Shown in pieces: positions 16,054-25,852 of a stretch of 64,000 nt of DNA. Position numbers and translations under genes: made by a program. The notes below the pieces were generated by a model. The model ran no database searches. It was not told the DNA's origin and saw only the letters and a program-made list of their open reading frames with translations. Location: assembly GCF_902859585.1 (NCBI RefSeq), contig NZ_CADIJM010000017.1, forward strand, positions 1 to 64,000. Direction: 5' to 3'. Each line of letters begins with the position of its first letter. Within the stretch, counting starts at the first letter, position 1. The stretch comes from Achromobacter animicus. GTDB taxonomy: Bacteria; Pseudomonadota; Gammaproteobacteria; Burkholderiales; Burkholderiaceae_B.

Positions 16054-17153
16054 TTGCGGCGCTCCGCCAGCCAGCGCGTATAGATCGCCTCCGTGGTTTC
16101 CGCAAGGCGCGCGGGAGAAAACACGCCCTCTTTCCAGACCATCTTGCGGCCGGCCTCGCCCATGGTGCGGCGTAGGGCCGGGTCGTCGATCAGGCGCTCG
16201 AGTGCGGTGGTCAAGGCGAGCGAGTTCTTGGGCGGGACCAGAAAGCCCGTCACGCCGTCCCGGAACATCTCGGATACGCCGCCGACGTTCGTGCCGACGA
16301 CCGGCAGGCCGCTCGCCTGCGCCTCGACATAGACCGTACCGGAGGCTTCCTGTTGTGTGGCCAGGGCGAAGAGGTCGAATCCCGCCAGCAGATTGGGGAC
16401 GTCGCGCCGTGTGCCCATCAGGTGGATCCGGTCTTGCAGGCCGCGCTGAGCAATGTACGCCTGCGTCTGCTCGAAGACCGGCGAACCGGCGCCCACGAAC
16501 ACCAGATGCAGCTTCGGACGCACGGCCATCAGCGGCGCCATGGCGTCGATCAGGTCCTTGTGGCCCTTGGTGGCGCGCATGACGGCCACACAGCCCACGA
16601 CGATGTCGTCGTCGGCCAGGCCGAGTTCGTCACGCAAGGTGGAGTGCTCGACGGGCGCGGGCAGCACGATGGGCGAATACACGGTCGCGATCTTCTCGGC
16701 CGGGACGCCGCGGCTGATCAGGTATTCGCGCACATGGTCGCTGACGGCGGTGACGCGGTGCGGCAGGATGGTGTAAGACCACATCGAGCCGACCACGTTG
16801 GACAGGTGGCGGGTGCGCACGATGAGGGGCGTACCTGCCATGCGTCCGGCCAGGGCGGCGATGACCGTGTCGCGCCGGCTGTGGGTATTGAGCACGTCAA
16901 AGCGCCCCGCCTTCAGGATCTGGCGGACGGCGGGGACGCCCTTCAAATAGGCCACCGTCCCCTTCATATCGACGGCATGCACGGTGAAACCGGCATCCCG
17001 CAGACGCTCGGTCAGTTGCGCGCGCGGCTGGCAGATCGCTTCGACATGATGCCCGCGCGCCCGCATGGCATGCATTTCCTTGAAAATTCGTCCTTCCTGT
17101 CCACCAAAGGCGGTGGCGGCTTCCGAATGCACGATACGTAGACTGGAAGACAT
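16050..17153 (-). CDS. Glycosyltransferase family 4, first LPS gene after dnaE
   Basis: 367-residue GT-B enzyme. It begins SLRIVHSEAATAFGGQEGR, as many LPS and capsule transferases do. The C-terminal donor-binding loop is QQEASGTVYVEAQASGLPVVG, with NVGGVSEMF after it. The start at 17153 shares one base with the dnaE stop (TGATG), so it appears to be translated from the dnaE transcript. The frame is open further upstream, inside dnaE, but the family N-terminus fits ATG 17153. Confidence 0.88.
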   Translation of the reverse strand: MSSSLRIVHSEAATAFGGQEGRIFKEMHAMRARGHHVEAICQPRAQLTERLRDAGFTVHAVDMKGTVAYLKGVPAVRQILKAGRFDVLNTHSRRDTVIAALAGRMAGTPLIVRTRHLSNVVGSMWSYTILPHRVTAVSDHVREYLISRGVPAEKIATVYSPIVLPAPVEHSTLRDELGLADDDIVVGCVAVMRATKGHKDLIDAMAPLMAVRPKLHLVFVGAGSPVFEQTQAYIAQRGLQDRIHLMGTRRDVPNLLAGFDLFALATQQEASGTVYVEAQASGLPVVGTNVGGVSEMFRDGVTGFLVPPKNSLALTTALERLIDDPALRRTMGEAGRKMVWKEGVFSPARLAETTEAIYTRWLAERRK

Positions 17154-20100
17154 CAGTACGTAACCTCCACGCCGTCCGGTTTGGTCCAGGCGTTCAGGTT
17201 GGCGAGCAGCGTGTCGGCCATGCGCACGCGCCATTCCTCGCCTAGCCTGATCGTGCACAGGAAATTGTTCTTGGTGTAGACGATGTCGACCGGCACGCCT
17301 GGAATGCCGTTCTCGGGTTCGGCGCGGAACGGGTTGAGCATCTGGCGCAGACGGGCCGCATCGGCGCTGCCGTTGAGCTTGACGCGCAGCGACTTGGCGC
17401 GGGCTTCGCGCGCAAGCTGCAGGTCATAAAGCTGCTCGGCGACGATGCGCATGCCGCCGGAATAGTCGTCGTTGCTGACCTTGCCCTGCACGATGACGAG
17501 CTGGTCTTCGCGCAGCCGGTTGCGGTGCTTTTCAAAGAGTTCGTTGAAGACCGAGATTTCCACCTGCGCCGTGCCGTCGTCCAGCACGGCAAAGACCATC
17601 TTGCCGCGGCGGGTCATCATCACGCGCACGCTGGCCAGCACGCCGCACATCCATTGCAGGTCGCGCTGCGGCTCCACGCGGGCCAGCTGCATCGGCACGA
17701 TGCGGCGCACTTCGTCGCGCCACGCATCGAACAGGTGGCCGCTGTAGTAATAGCCCAGCGCGGATTTTTCTTCGGTCAGTTTCTTGTGCAGATCCCACGG
17801 CGCGACCTTGGCCAGTTCGCCCGCGACCACGTCGCCGCTGTCGTCGCCAAAAAGCGAGGCCTGGTTGGCGCTGCGGGCGGCCTGCTCGGCCGCTTCCATG
17901 GCGGTGGGCACGGAGGCCAGCATCGCGGCGCGGTTCGGCTCGATGGTGTCGAACGCGCCGGCCTTGATCAGGGCCTCGATGGTGCGGCGGTTGACGGCCT
18001 GCTTGCTGACGCGGCGGCAGAAGTCGAACAGGTTCAGGAACGGGCCGCCTTCCTTGCGCGCACGCAGGATGTCCTCGACGGCGCCCTGCCCGGTGCCCTT
18101 GACGGCGCCCAGCCCGTAACGCATGGTGCGCGGCGGCTTGCCTTTTTCGGTGTGCTTGTCGGCGACGGGTTCGAACCGGTAGCCCGAATGGTTGACGTCG
18201 GGCGGCAACACCTCGACGCCGTTGTCCTGGGCGTCGCGGCAGAAGATCTGGACCTTGTCGGTGTCGTCCATGTCCGAAGACATGGTGGCGGCCAGGAACT
18301 CGGTCGGGTGGTAGGCCTTCAGCCAGGCGGTCTGGTACGAGATCAGCGCGTACGCGGCCGAGTGCGACTTGTTGAAGCCGTAGCCCGCGAACTTCTCCAT
18401 CAGGTCGAAGAGCTTGACCGCCAGATCCGGATCGTGGCCCTTTTCCTTGGCGCCCTGTTCGAACAGTTCGCGGTGCTTGGCCATTTCCTCGGGCTTTTTC
18501 TTGCCCATGGCCCGGCGCAGCAGGTCGGCGCCGCCCAGCGAATAGCCCCCGATGATCTGGGAGATCAGCATCACCTGTTCCTGGTAGACGATGACCCCGT
18601 AGGTGCTCTTGAGGGTGGCTTCCAGGTCCGGGTGGAAATAATCGACCGCCGCGCGCCCGTGCTTGCGGTTCACGAAGTCGTCCACCATGCCCGATTCCAG
18701 CGGCCCCGGACGATACAGGGCCAGCATGGCGATGATGTCTTCGAACGTATTGGGCCGCAGCTTCTTGAGCAGCTCTTTCATGCCGCGCGATTCAAGCTGG
18801 AACACCGCGGTGGTGTTCGCGTCGCACAGGATCTTGTAGGCCGCCGGATCGTCCAGGGACAGCGCCATGACGTCGAAGTCGCGCTTTTCGGCGTTGAACT
18901 GGCGCACGTAGCGCACGGCCCAGTCCAGGATGGTCAGGTTGCGCAGGCCCAGGAAGTCGAACTTCACCAGGCCGGCCGCCTCGACGTCGTCCTTGTCGAA
19001 CTGCGAGACCGCGCTGTTTTCCTGGCCCGGCTGGCAATACAGCGGGCAGAAGTCGGTGAGCTTGCCGGGCGCGATCAGCACCCCGCCCGCGTGCATGCCG
19101 ATGTTGCGGGTCAGGCCTTCGAGCGGCTTGGCCAGGTCGACCAGCGCGCGGACTTCTTCTTCCTGCTCGTAGCGGTCCTTGAAGGCGGGCTCGTCCTTGA
19201 GCGTGCGTTCCAGCGTCCACGGATCCATCGGATTGAACGGGATCAGCTTGGACAGGCCGTCGCAGAACATGTAGGGCATGTCCAGCACACGGCCGGCGTC
19301 GCGCACCACGGCCTTGGCGCCCAGCGTACCGAACGTGGCGATCTGGCTGACGGCGGCGCGGCCGTATTTTTCCTTGACGTAGTCGATGACCCGTTCGCGG
19401 TTGTCCTGGCAGAAGTCGATATCGAAGTCGGGCATGGAGACCCGCTCGGGATTCAGGAAGCGCTCGAACAGCAGGTCATAGCGGATGGGGTCGAGGTCGG
19501 TGATGCCCAGCGCGTAGGCCACCAGCGAACCGGCGCCCGAGCCCCGGCCCGGGCCGACCGGCACGCCGTTGTTCTTGCCCCAGTTGATGAAGTCCTGAAC
19601 GATCAGGAAGTAGCCGGGAAAGCCCATCTGGATGATGGTCTTGCACTCCCAGCGCAGCCGCTCGTAGTACTGCTCGCGCTTGGACTCGCGTTCGGCGACG
19701 TCCGGGAACAGGAACTCCATGCGCTTTTCGAGGCCCTCTTCGGAGAGCTGGACCAGATAATCGTCCAGCGTCACGCCGTCGGGGGTCGGGAAATTGGGCA
19801 GGCGCGGCTTGCCCAGCACCAGGCTCAGGTTGCAACGCTTGGCGATTTCGACCGTGTTGGCCAGCGCCGACGGCACGTCGGCGAAGCGGCGCGCCATTTC
19901 CTCGGAGCTGAGCAGATACTGCTCTTTCGAGAACCGGCGCACGCGGCGCGGGTTGGCCAGGATTTCACCTTCGGCGATGCAGACGCGCGCCTCGTGCGCC
20001 TGGAATTCGAATTCGTCGAGGAACTGCACGGGATGGGTGGCGACCACCGGCAGCCCGGCTTCCGAGGCCAGCCGCATGGCGGCCTGGCAGTAGCCTTCGT

Positions 20101-20644
20101 CGCCGTCCATGCCGGCGCGCTGCAATTCGACGTAGTAGCTGCCCGGGAACATCAGCGCCCACTGGCGCGCCAGGGCCAGCGCCGACACGGCGTTGCCGGC
20201 CTCGAGCGCCTGCCCGACGTCGCCGGCGCGCCCGCCGGACAGGGCGATGAGACCAGCCTGTCCTTGGAGCCATTCGCGGCGGATTTCGGCCCGGCCCTTG
20301 CCCTGGTTCGTCAGGAACGCCTTGGACAGCAGTTCGCACAGATTCAGGTAACCCTGGTGGTTGCGCACGAGCAACAGCAGGCGGAAGGGCTTCGCCGGAT
20401 CTTCGTCGTTGGAAATCCAGACGTCGCAGCCTGCGATGGGCTTGACCCCCGCGCCGCGTGCACCCTTATAGAATTTGATCAGTCCGAACAGATTGGACAG
20501 ATCGGTCAGGGCGACGGCGGGCTGGCCCAGCTTGGCCACGCGCTTGATGAGGTCGGGGATACGCACCGTACCGTCCACGACCGAGAACTCGGAGTGGACG
20601 CGCAGGTGAACAAATGGGGTCGGGGTCGTTACGGCTTCGGACAT
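17153..20644 (-). CDS. dnaE: DNA polymerase III subunit alpha
   Basis: Catalytic subunit of the replicative polymerase, 1163 residues, close to E. coli DnaE (1160). The PHP domain starts at once (HLRVHSEFSVVDG). The polymerase core holds MPDFDIDF with catalytic Asp406 and Asp408. The helix-hairpin-helix and OB domains lie in the last third, with the beta-clamp-binding region near the end. ATG 20644 is the only start that keeps the PHP motif. A TACAAT box sits just six bases before it. The gene leads an operon of LPS core enzymes with which it overlaps. Confidence 0.97.
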   Translation of the reverse strand: MSEAVTTPTPFVHLRVHSEFSVVDGTVRIPDLIKRVAKLGQPAVALTDLSNLFGLIKFYKGARGAGVKPIAGCDVWISNDEDPAKPFRLLLLVRNHQGYLNLCELLSKAFLTNQGKGRAEIRREWLQGQAGLIALSGGRAGDVGQALEAGNAVSALALARQWALMFPGSYYVELQRAGMDGDEGYCQAAMRLASEAGLPVVATHPVQFLDEFEFQAHEARVCIAEGEILANPRRVRRFSKEQYLLSSEEMARRFADVPSALANTVEIAKRCNLSLVLGKPRLPNFPTPDGVTLDDYLVQLSEEGLEKRMEFLFPDVAERESKREQYYERLRWECKTIIQMGFPGYFLIVQDFINWGKNNGVPVGPGRGSGAGSLVAYALGITDLDPIRYDLLFERFLNPERVSMPDFDIDFCQDNRERVIDYVKEKYGRAAVSQIATFGTLGAKAVVRDAGRVLDMPYMFCDGLSKLIPFNPMDPWTLERTLKDEPAFKDRYEQEEEVRALVDLAKPLEGLTRNIGMHAGGVLIAPGKLTDFCPLYCQPGQENSAVSQFDKDDVEAAGLVKFDFLGLRNLTILDWAVRYVRQFNAEKRDFDVMALSLDDPAAYKILCDANTTAVFQLESRGMKELLKKLRPNTFEDIIAMLALYRPGPLESGMVDDFVNRKHGRAAVDYFHPDLEATLKSTYGVIVYQEQVMLISQIIGGYSLGGADLLRRAMGKKKPEEMAKHRELFEQGAKEKGHDPDLAVKLFDLMEKFAGYGFNKSHSAAYALISYQTAWLKAYHPTEFLAATMSSDMDDTDKVQIFCRDAQDNGVEVLPPDVNHSGYRFEPVADKHTEKGKPPRTMRYGLGAVKGTGQGAVEDILRARKEGGPFLNLFDFCRRVSKQAVNRRTIEALIKAGAFDTIEPNRAAMLASVPTAMEAAEQAARSANQASLFGDDSGDVVAGELAKVAPWDLHKKLTEEKSALGYYYSGHLFDAWRDEVRRIVPMQLARVEPQRDLQWMCGVLASVRVMMTRRGKMVFAVLDDGTAQVEISVFNELFEKHRNRLREDQLVIVQGKVSNDDYSGGMRIVAEQLYDLQLAREARAKSLRVKLNGSADAARLRQMLNPFRAEPENGIPGVPVDIVYTKNNFLCTIRLGEEWRVRMADTLLANLNAWTKPDGVEVTY

Positions 20645-20650
20645 GGCGGA

Positions 20651-20656
20651 ATTGTA
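20651..20656 (-). promoter_or_regulatory. -10 box directly before dnaE
   Basis: TACAAT on the minus strand, six bases before the dnaE ATG. If used, transcription would begin at or next to the start codon and the mRNA would be leaderless. No good -35 box is visible, and no ribosome-binding site lies between. Confidence 0.35.
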
Positions 20657-20794
20657 CCCAGCGGCCGACCGCCCTAGAACAATCCTTGCATCAGAATCCG
20701 CCAGTTGCATCCCGCCCTGACGGGATCCGCCCGGGAGGCTTGTGGGACAATACCGCCCATACCGCACTACCCTGTCGCACGACGAGACATACCT

Positions 20795-21694
20795 ATGAAA
20801 TGGTTAATACCTGGGATCTGGCTGGCCGCCATCCTGTTCGCGCACTTCCGAGGCCGCGTCAAACTGCCCTTGGGACGGCAATTCCTGGACCATTCGGTGC
20901 TGCTGGCGCCGATCAACGCGTTCATGGTGCTGACGTCCCGCGTGCCCACGACGCCGTACCTGACGACCAGCGAAATCGCCGAACTGAAAGTGCTGGACGA
21001 CAACTGGGAGACGATCCGCGAAGAGGCCATGCAGATGGCCGAGCTTCGCCGGATCAAGGCGGCCGACACCCACAACGACATCGGTTTCAACTCGTTCTTC
21101 AAGTATGGCTGGAAGCGGTTCTACCTGAAGTGGTACGACGCCCGTCACCCGTCGGCCGAGGAACTCTGCCCCAAGACGGTCGCCATCCTGAAGGGCCTGC
21201 CCAAGGTCAAGGCCGCCATGTTTGCCGAGCTGCCGCCGGGCGGCCAGCTCAATCCGCACCGTGACCCGTTTGCCGGGTCGCTGCGCTATCACCTGGGACT
21301 GGTCACGCCCAACGACGACGGCTGCCACATCATCGTTGATGGCGAGCACTACAGCTGGCGCGATGGCGAAAGCGTGGTGTTCGACGAGACCTACGTCCAC
21401 GAGGCCTACAACAAGACGGGCGAGAACCGGATCATTCTGTTCTGCGACGTCGAGCGTCCGCTGAAGTGGCGCTGGGCCGAGGCCTTCAACCGCTGGTTCG
21501 GCCGCAAAGTCATGTCGGCGGCCAGCTCGCCCAACGACGGCGGCGACCAGACGGGGGCCATCAACAAGCTGACGCACGCGCACTGGGTGATCGACCAGAA
21601 GCGCAAGGCGTTCAAGAAGTGGAACCGCACGGCGTACAAGGCCACGAAGTACGGGCTGATCGCGTTGGTGATCGTCGGGTTCCTGGCGCTGTAA
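20795..21694 (+). CDS. lpxO: Lipid A hydroxylase LpxO (aspartyl/asparaginyl beta-hydroxylase family)
   Basis: Fe(II)/2-oxoglutarate dioxygenase that 2-hydroxylates a secondary acyl chain of lipid A at the inner membrane. 299 residues, with an N-terminal membrane segment (MKWLIPGIWLAAILFAHF) and a C-terminal hydrophobic tail (about 280-297). The iron ligands are visible as His155-x-Asp157 (HRDPFAG) and His202 (VHEAYNKTG). The start at 20795 is the first one that gives the membrane anchor. It is divergent from dnaE and ends in a bidirectional terminator. Hydroxylated lipid A would add to the LPS functions encoded around it. Confidence 0.92.
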   Translation: MKWLIPGIWLAAILFAHFRGRVKLPLGRQFLDHSVLLAPINAFMVLTSRVPTTPYLTTSEIAELKVLDDNWETIREEAMQMAELRRIKAADTHNDIGFNSFFKYGWKRFYLKWYDARHPSAEELCPKTVAILKGLPKVKAAMFAELPPGGQLNPHRDPFAGSLRYHLGLVTPNDDGCHIIVDGEHYSWRDGESVVFDETYVHEAYNKTGENRIILFCDVERPLKWRWAEAFNRWFGRKVMSAASSPNDGGDQTGAINKLTHAHWVIDQKRKAFKKWNRTAYKATKYGLIALVIVGFLAL

Positions 21695-21703
21695 AGACGC
21701 CGC

Positions 21704-21742
21704 AAAAAAAATCGGGCCGCAAAGCGATTTGCGGCCCGTTTT
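21704..21742. terminator. Bidirectional terminator between lpxO and hrpA
   Basis: Perfect 11-bp stem (CGGGCCGCAAA / TTTGCGGCCCG) with a GCGA loop. TTTT follows on the plus strand; on the minus strand the stem is followed by A then eight T. Confidence 0.9.
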
Positions 21743-21763
21743 GCATGTGGCGCCAGCTAGCGC

Positions 21764-24700
21764 TTAGCGCTGCAAGGATTCCCAGCTTTTCATCAGCCGC
21801 TTGACCGACACCGGCATCGGCGTACGCAGCTCCTGGGCGAAGAGCGCGACCCGCAACTCCTCGAGCAGCCAGCGGAACTCGTCCAGGCGGGGATCGGCCG
21901 CGCCTTTCAGCGCCGCGCGGGCGCGCTGGTATTGCGTGACCAGCGGCGCCATTTCCGACACCAGCTTTGCGTCCCGCGCCGGGTCGGCGCGCAGCTTGTC
22001 GATGCGCGCGACCGCCGCCTTCAGGTAGCGCGGAAAGTGCGACAACTGCGCGTGCGGCGTGTCTCGGATGAACCATTTGGGCATCAGCGCACCCAGTTGC
22101 TGCTGCAGATCCGCGTACGCGGCCGCGTGGGGCTTGGCCTGCGGCAGCTTGCGTTGAAGCGCCGCATATTCCGTCAGCACCGCGCCCGCCAGCCGCGCGA
22201 CCTCCTGGGCCAGCAGACCCAACCGGCCCTTGCCCTCGGCGCGGCGGGCTTCGAACTGCTGCTCGTTCACCGGCCAGGGCTCAGCAAGACACGCCTGCCC
22301 CAGCGCGCAGTCGATGATCTGGTCGCGCAGCTCTTCCTGCGTGCCCAGCGTCATGTACAGCATGCTGATCTTGGTGAGGTCGGTAAGGTTCTTTTCGAGG
22401 AACTTCACCTGCTCGCGCAGGCCCAGCCGGAAGAGCTTCAACAGGCCCGCGCGATGGTGCTTGCGTGCCTCGTCGGGATCGTCGAACACGTCCAGGTCGC
22501 AATGCGCCCCTCGGTCCACCAGGGCCGGATAGCCGATGACGGACTGGCCGCGCCGCTTGATCTCCATGATCTCGGGCAAGGGCCCGAACGACCAGGAGGT
22601 CAGGTTTTCGTGCGCCAGCGCCTGCGCGACCTGCGTGTCGCTGGCCGCCAGTTGCTGGAAGGTGGCCTGGGCCTGCTTGCCGAATTCGGCCCGCAGTTGC
22701 GCCAGATTGCGGCCGGCGGCCAGCATGCGGCCGTGCTCGTCCACGACGCGGAAGTTCATGAACAGATGCGCCGGCAGGGTTTCCAGCTTGAAGTCCCCCA
22801 CCGCCGGGCGGACCTGCACCTGGTCCCACATGTCGGCGATGATGGCATCCACCAACCCCGTCTGCGGGTCTGCCAGGCGCTCGAACCAGCGGTCGTAGAA
22901 GCCCGCGGCGTAGTCGGGCAGCGGCACGCAGTGGCGGCGCAGCTTCTGCGGCAGCGACTTGAGCAGCAGATGCACCTTTTCCTTCAGCATGCCGGGCACC
23001 AGCCACTCGCAGCGCGCAGGATCGATCTGGTTCAGCGCGAACAGCGGCACCGACAGCGTGACGCCGTCGCGCGGCGAGCCGGGCTCGAAGTGGTAGTCCA
23101 GCGCCATCGACACGCCCTGCCATTCCACCTTCTTGGGAAAGACATCGGTCGTGACGCCGGCCGCCTCGTGCCGCATCAGCTCGTCGCGCGTCAGCATCAG
23201 CTTGGCGGCGGCCGCCTTGTCCAGGCCGCTCACCCACTTTTCCAGCGATGCGGTCTGCGAGATGTCGGCGGGAAGCTGCCGGTCGTAGAACGCGTAGATC
23301 AGCTCGTCATCGACCAGGATGTCCGGCCGCCGCGTCTGGTGTTCAAGCTTTTCGATGCCGGCGATGAGCTTGCGGTTGTGCGCGACGAACGGCAGGCGCG
23401 TGTCGATCTCGCCGGGCACCAGCGCCTGGCGGATGAAGAGTTCGCGCGCATGGGTGGGATTCACGCGGCCGTAGTGAATGCGACGGCCGGTGTAGATGGC
23501 CAGGCCGTAAAGCGTGGCCCGCTCGTTGGCCACGACCTGCCCGGCCTTCTTTTCCCAGCGCGGGTCCGACCAGTTCTTGCGGATCAGGTGCGCGCCGACC
23601 TTTTCCAGCCACACCGGGTCGATGCGCGCCACGCAGCGCGCGTACAGGCGCGTGGTCTCGACCAGTTCGGCCGCCATGATCCAGCGGCCGGCCTTCTTCA
23701 CCAGGCGTGAGCCCGGATGGATGTGGAAGCGGATTTCACGCGCGCCCTGGTAGCTGCCGCCTTCGTCGCTCTTGAAACCGATGTTGCCCAAAAGGCCCGA
23801 CAACAGCGCCATGTGCAGCTGTTCGTACGTGGCTTCGGACTGATTGACGCGCCAGCCCTGCTCGCCCACCAGCGCCGACAGCTGCGTGTGCACGTCGTGC
23901 CACTCGCGCAGGCGGATGGGCGACAGGAAGTTCTGCCGCAACAGGCCCACCAGCTTGCGCTGCGATGCCTTGTGCTGCACCTGTTCGCCATACCAGCGCC
24001 ACAGTTTCAGGAAAGAAATGAACTCGGACTTGTCGTCGCCGAACTTGGCGTGCGCGGCCTCGGCGGCCTCGCGCTCCTGCATGGGACGATCTCGCGGATC
24101 CTGCACGGACAGCGCCGAGGCGATGATCAGCATTTCGGCCAGGCACTGGTGTTCTCGCGCGGCCAGGATCATCCGGCCGATGCGCGGGTCCACGGGCAGC
24201 TTGGCCAGTTCATCGCCGGTGCGGGTCAGGACAAAAGACGCGCCTGTTCGCCCGTCGTCCGTGTCGTCGTCGGACGCCGACGCCAGTTCAATGGCGCCCA
24301 GTTCCTGCAGCAGGTGGTAGCCGTCGGCCACCGCCCGTCCCGGCGGCGCCTCCACGAAGGGGAATTGTTCGATGTCGTCGAGCTTGAGCGACTTCATCCG
24401 CAGGATGACCGACGCCAGCGACGAGCGCAGCACTTCGGGATCGGTGAAGGCCGCGCGGTTGTTGAAATCCAGCTCGTCGTAGAGCCGGATGCAGACGCCC
24501 GGCCCCACCCGGCCGCAACGGCCGGCGCGCTGGTTGGCCGAGGCGCGGCTGATGGGCTCGATGCGCAGCTGCTCGACCTTGTTGCGCCACGAATAGCGCT
24601 TGATGCGGGCCAGGCCGCTGTCGACCACGAAGCGGATGCCGGGCACCGTCAGCGAGGTTTCCGCCACGTTGGTGGCCAGCACGATGCGGCGCGCGTTGCC

Positions 24701-25768
24701 GCGCGGGCGGAAGATCTGTTCCTGCTCGGCCTGCGACAGGCGCGCAAACAGCGGCAGGACTTCGGTGCCGGCCGGGTGCCGCTTGCGCAGCGCTTCGGCC
24801 GATTCGCGGATTTCGCGTTCGCCAGGCAGGAACACCAGCACGTCGCCCGGACCATGCCGTGCGCATTCGTCGACGGCGTCGACGATGGCGTCGATCAGGT
24901 CGCGCTCTTCGTCGCCCGACATGCGCTCGCGGTCGCGCCCGGCCTTGTTGGGCGCCGGCGCGTTGTCGTCGGCGGCCGGCTCTTCGCGCACGGGCCGGTA
25001 GCGCACTTCCACGGGATACAGGCGACCCGAGACTTCGATGACCGGCGCGGGCTTGTCTTCCGACGCGGCAAAGTGCCTGGCGAAGCGCTCGGCGTCGATG
25101 GTGGCCGACGTGATGATGAGCTTGAGGTCCGGACGCCGCGGCAAGAGCTGCTTGAGGTAGCCCAGCAGGAAGTCGATGTTTAGACTGCGTTCGTGCGCTT
25201 CGTCGATGATGATCGTGTCGTAGCGGCGCAGCAGCGGATCGCGCTGCGACTCGGCAAGCAGGATGCCGTCCGTCATCAGCTTGATGGACGCGTTGGGCCC
25301 GGTGCGGTCGTTGAACCGCACCTGATAGCCGACGACCTCGCCCATGGGCGTGTTCAGTTCCTCGGCGATGCGCTTGGCCACCGAGGTCGCCGCCAGGCGG
25401 CGCGGCTGCGTGTGGCCGATCATCTTCTGGCGGCCACGGCCCAGTTCCAGGCAGATCTTCGGAAGCTGCGTGGTCTTGCCCGAGCCGGTTTCGCCGCTGA
25501 CGATCACGACCTGATGGCCGGCGATGGCGCGCGCGATCTCCTGCCGCCGTGCGCTGACGGGCAGGTCTTCGGGGTAGGTGACGGCCGGGATGGGCCGTTC
25601 GGGACGGGGCGCGGCGGAGCGGCCTTCGGGACGGGCCCGGGGGGCTTGCCGGGCGGCTTGCCGAGGGTCCGGCTGAGCACTTTGCCGGGCGTCTTCCGGG
25701 GTCTGCTCCCGGTCAGTGGCGCGCGGCGCCGGCTTCTTCGGCGCCCGCGGGCTGGAGGATTCAGGCAT
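21764..25768 (-). CDS. hrpA: ATP-dependent RNA helicase HrpA (DEAH box)
   Basis: 1334 residues, near the E. coli length of 1300. A charged, proline-rich N-terminal tail (1-65) precedes the helicase core: Walker A GETGSGKTT (92-100), DEAH (189-192), SAT in motif III, and NQRAGRCGR in motif VI. After the helicase-associated and OB domains, the long C-terminal part carries the HrpA-specific DUF3418-type region. HrpA is a 3'-5' helicase acting on stalled ribosomes and mRNA processing in E. coli. A perfect -10 box (25794-25799) lies just upstream and no ribosome site is evident. Confidence 0.95.
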   Translation of the reverse strand: MPESSSPRAPKKPAPRATDREQTPEDARQSAQPDPRQAARQAPRARPEGRSAAPRPERPIPAVTYPEDLPVSARRQEIARAIAGHQVVIVSGETGSGKTTQLPKICLELGRGRQKMIGHTQPRRLAATSVAKRIAEELNTPMGEVVGYQVRFNDRTGPNASIKLMTDGILLAESQRDPLLRRYDTIIIDEAHERSLNIDFLLGYLKQLLPRRPDLKLIITSATIDAERFARHFAASEDKPAPVIEVSGRLYPVEVRYRPVREEPAADDNAPAPNKAGRDRERMSGDEERDLIDAIVDAVDECARHGPGDVLVFLPGEREIRESAEALRKRHPAGTEVLPLFARLSQAEQEQIFRPRGNARRIVLATNVAETSLTVPGIRFVVDSGLARIKRYSWRNKVEQLRIEPISRASANQRAGRCGRVGPGVCIRLYDELDFNNRAAFTDPEVLRSSLASVILRMKSLKLDDIEQFPFVEAPPGRAVADGYHLLQELGAIELASASDDDTDDGRTGASFVLTRTGDELAKLPVDPRIGRMILAAREHQCLAEMLIIASALSVQDPRDRPMQEREAAEAAHAKFGDDKSEFISFLKLWRWYGEQVQHKASQRKLVGLLRQNFLSPIRLREWHDVHTQLSALVGEQGWRVNQSEATYEQLHMALLSGLLGNIGFKSDEGGSYQGAREIRFHIHPGSRLVKKAGRWIMAAELVETTRLYARCVARIDPVWLEKVGAHLIRKNWSDPRWEKKAGQVVANERATLYGLAIYTGRRIHYGRVNPTHARELFIRQALVPGEIDTRLPFVAHNRKLIAGIEKLEHQTRRPDILVDDELIYAFYDRQLPADISQTASLEKWVSGLDKAAAAKLMLTRDELMRHEAAGVTTDVFPKKVEWQGVSMALDYHFEPGSPRDGVTLSVPLFALNQIDPARCEWLVPGMLKEKVHLLLKSLPQKLRRHCVPLPDYAAGFYDRWFERLADPQTGLVDAIIADMWDQVQVRPAVGDFKLETLPAHLFMNFRVVDEHGRMLAAGRNLAQLRAEFGKQAQATFQQLAASDTQVAQALAHENLTSWSFGPLPEIMEIKRRGQSVIGYPALVDRGAHCDLDVFDDPDEARKHHRAGLLKLFRLGLREQVKFLEKNLTDLTKISMLYMTLGTQEELRDQIIDCALGQACLAEPWPVNEQQFEARRAEGKGRLGLLAQEVARLAGAVLTEYAALQRKLPQAKPHAAAYADLQQQLGALMPKWFIRDTPHAQLSHFPRYLKAAVARIDKLRADPARDAKLVSEMAPLVTQYQRARAALKGAADPRLDEFRWLLEELRVALFAQELRTPMPVSVKRLMKSWESLQR

Positions 25769-25793
25769 GTAGGATTTATCCGATTAGCCCGCC

Positions 25794-25799
25794 ATTATA
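25794..25799 (-). promoter_or_regulatory. -10 box of hrpA
   Basis: Perfect TATAAT on the minus strand, 25 bases before the hrpA ATG. No recognisable -35 hexamer lies 16-18 bases upstream. Confidence 0.45.
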
Positions 25800-25852
25800 A
25801 ATTTCTGGCGGACTTCGCGCGCGCGGCCCCTGGCTGCCCGCGCGCGGGGCTC

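Noticed and set aside
17525-20677. A 1050-codon open frame on the plus strand, antisense to dnaE
   Set aside because: It mirrors the codon structure of dnaE in GC-rich DNA, its protein is low-complexity His/Gln/Arg/Ala-rich, and dnaE is certain. Chance antisense frame.
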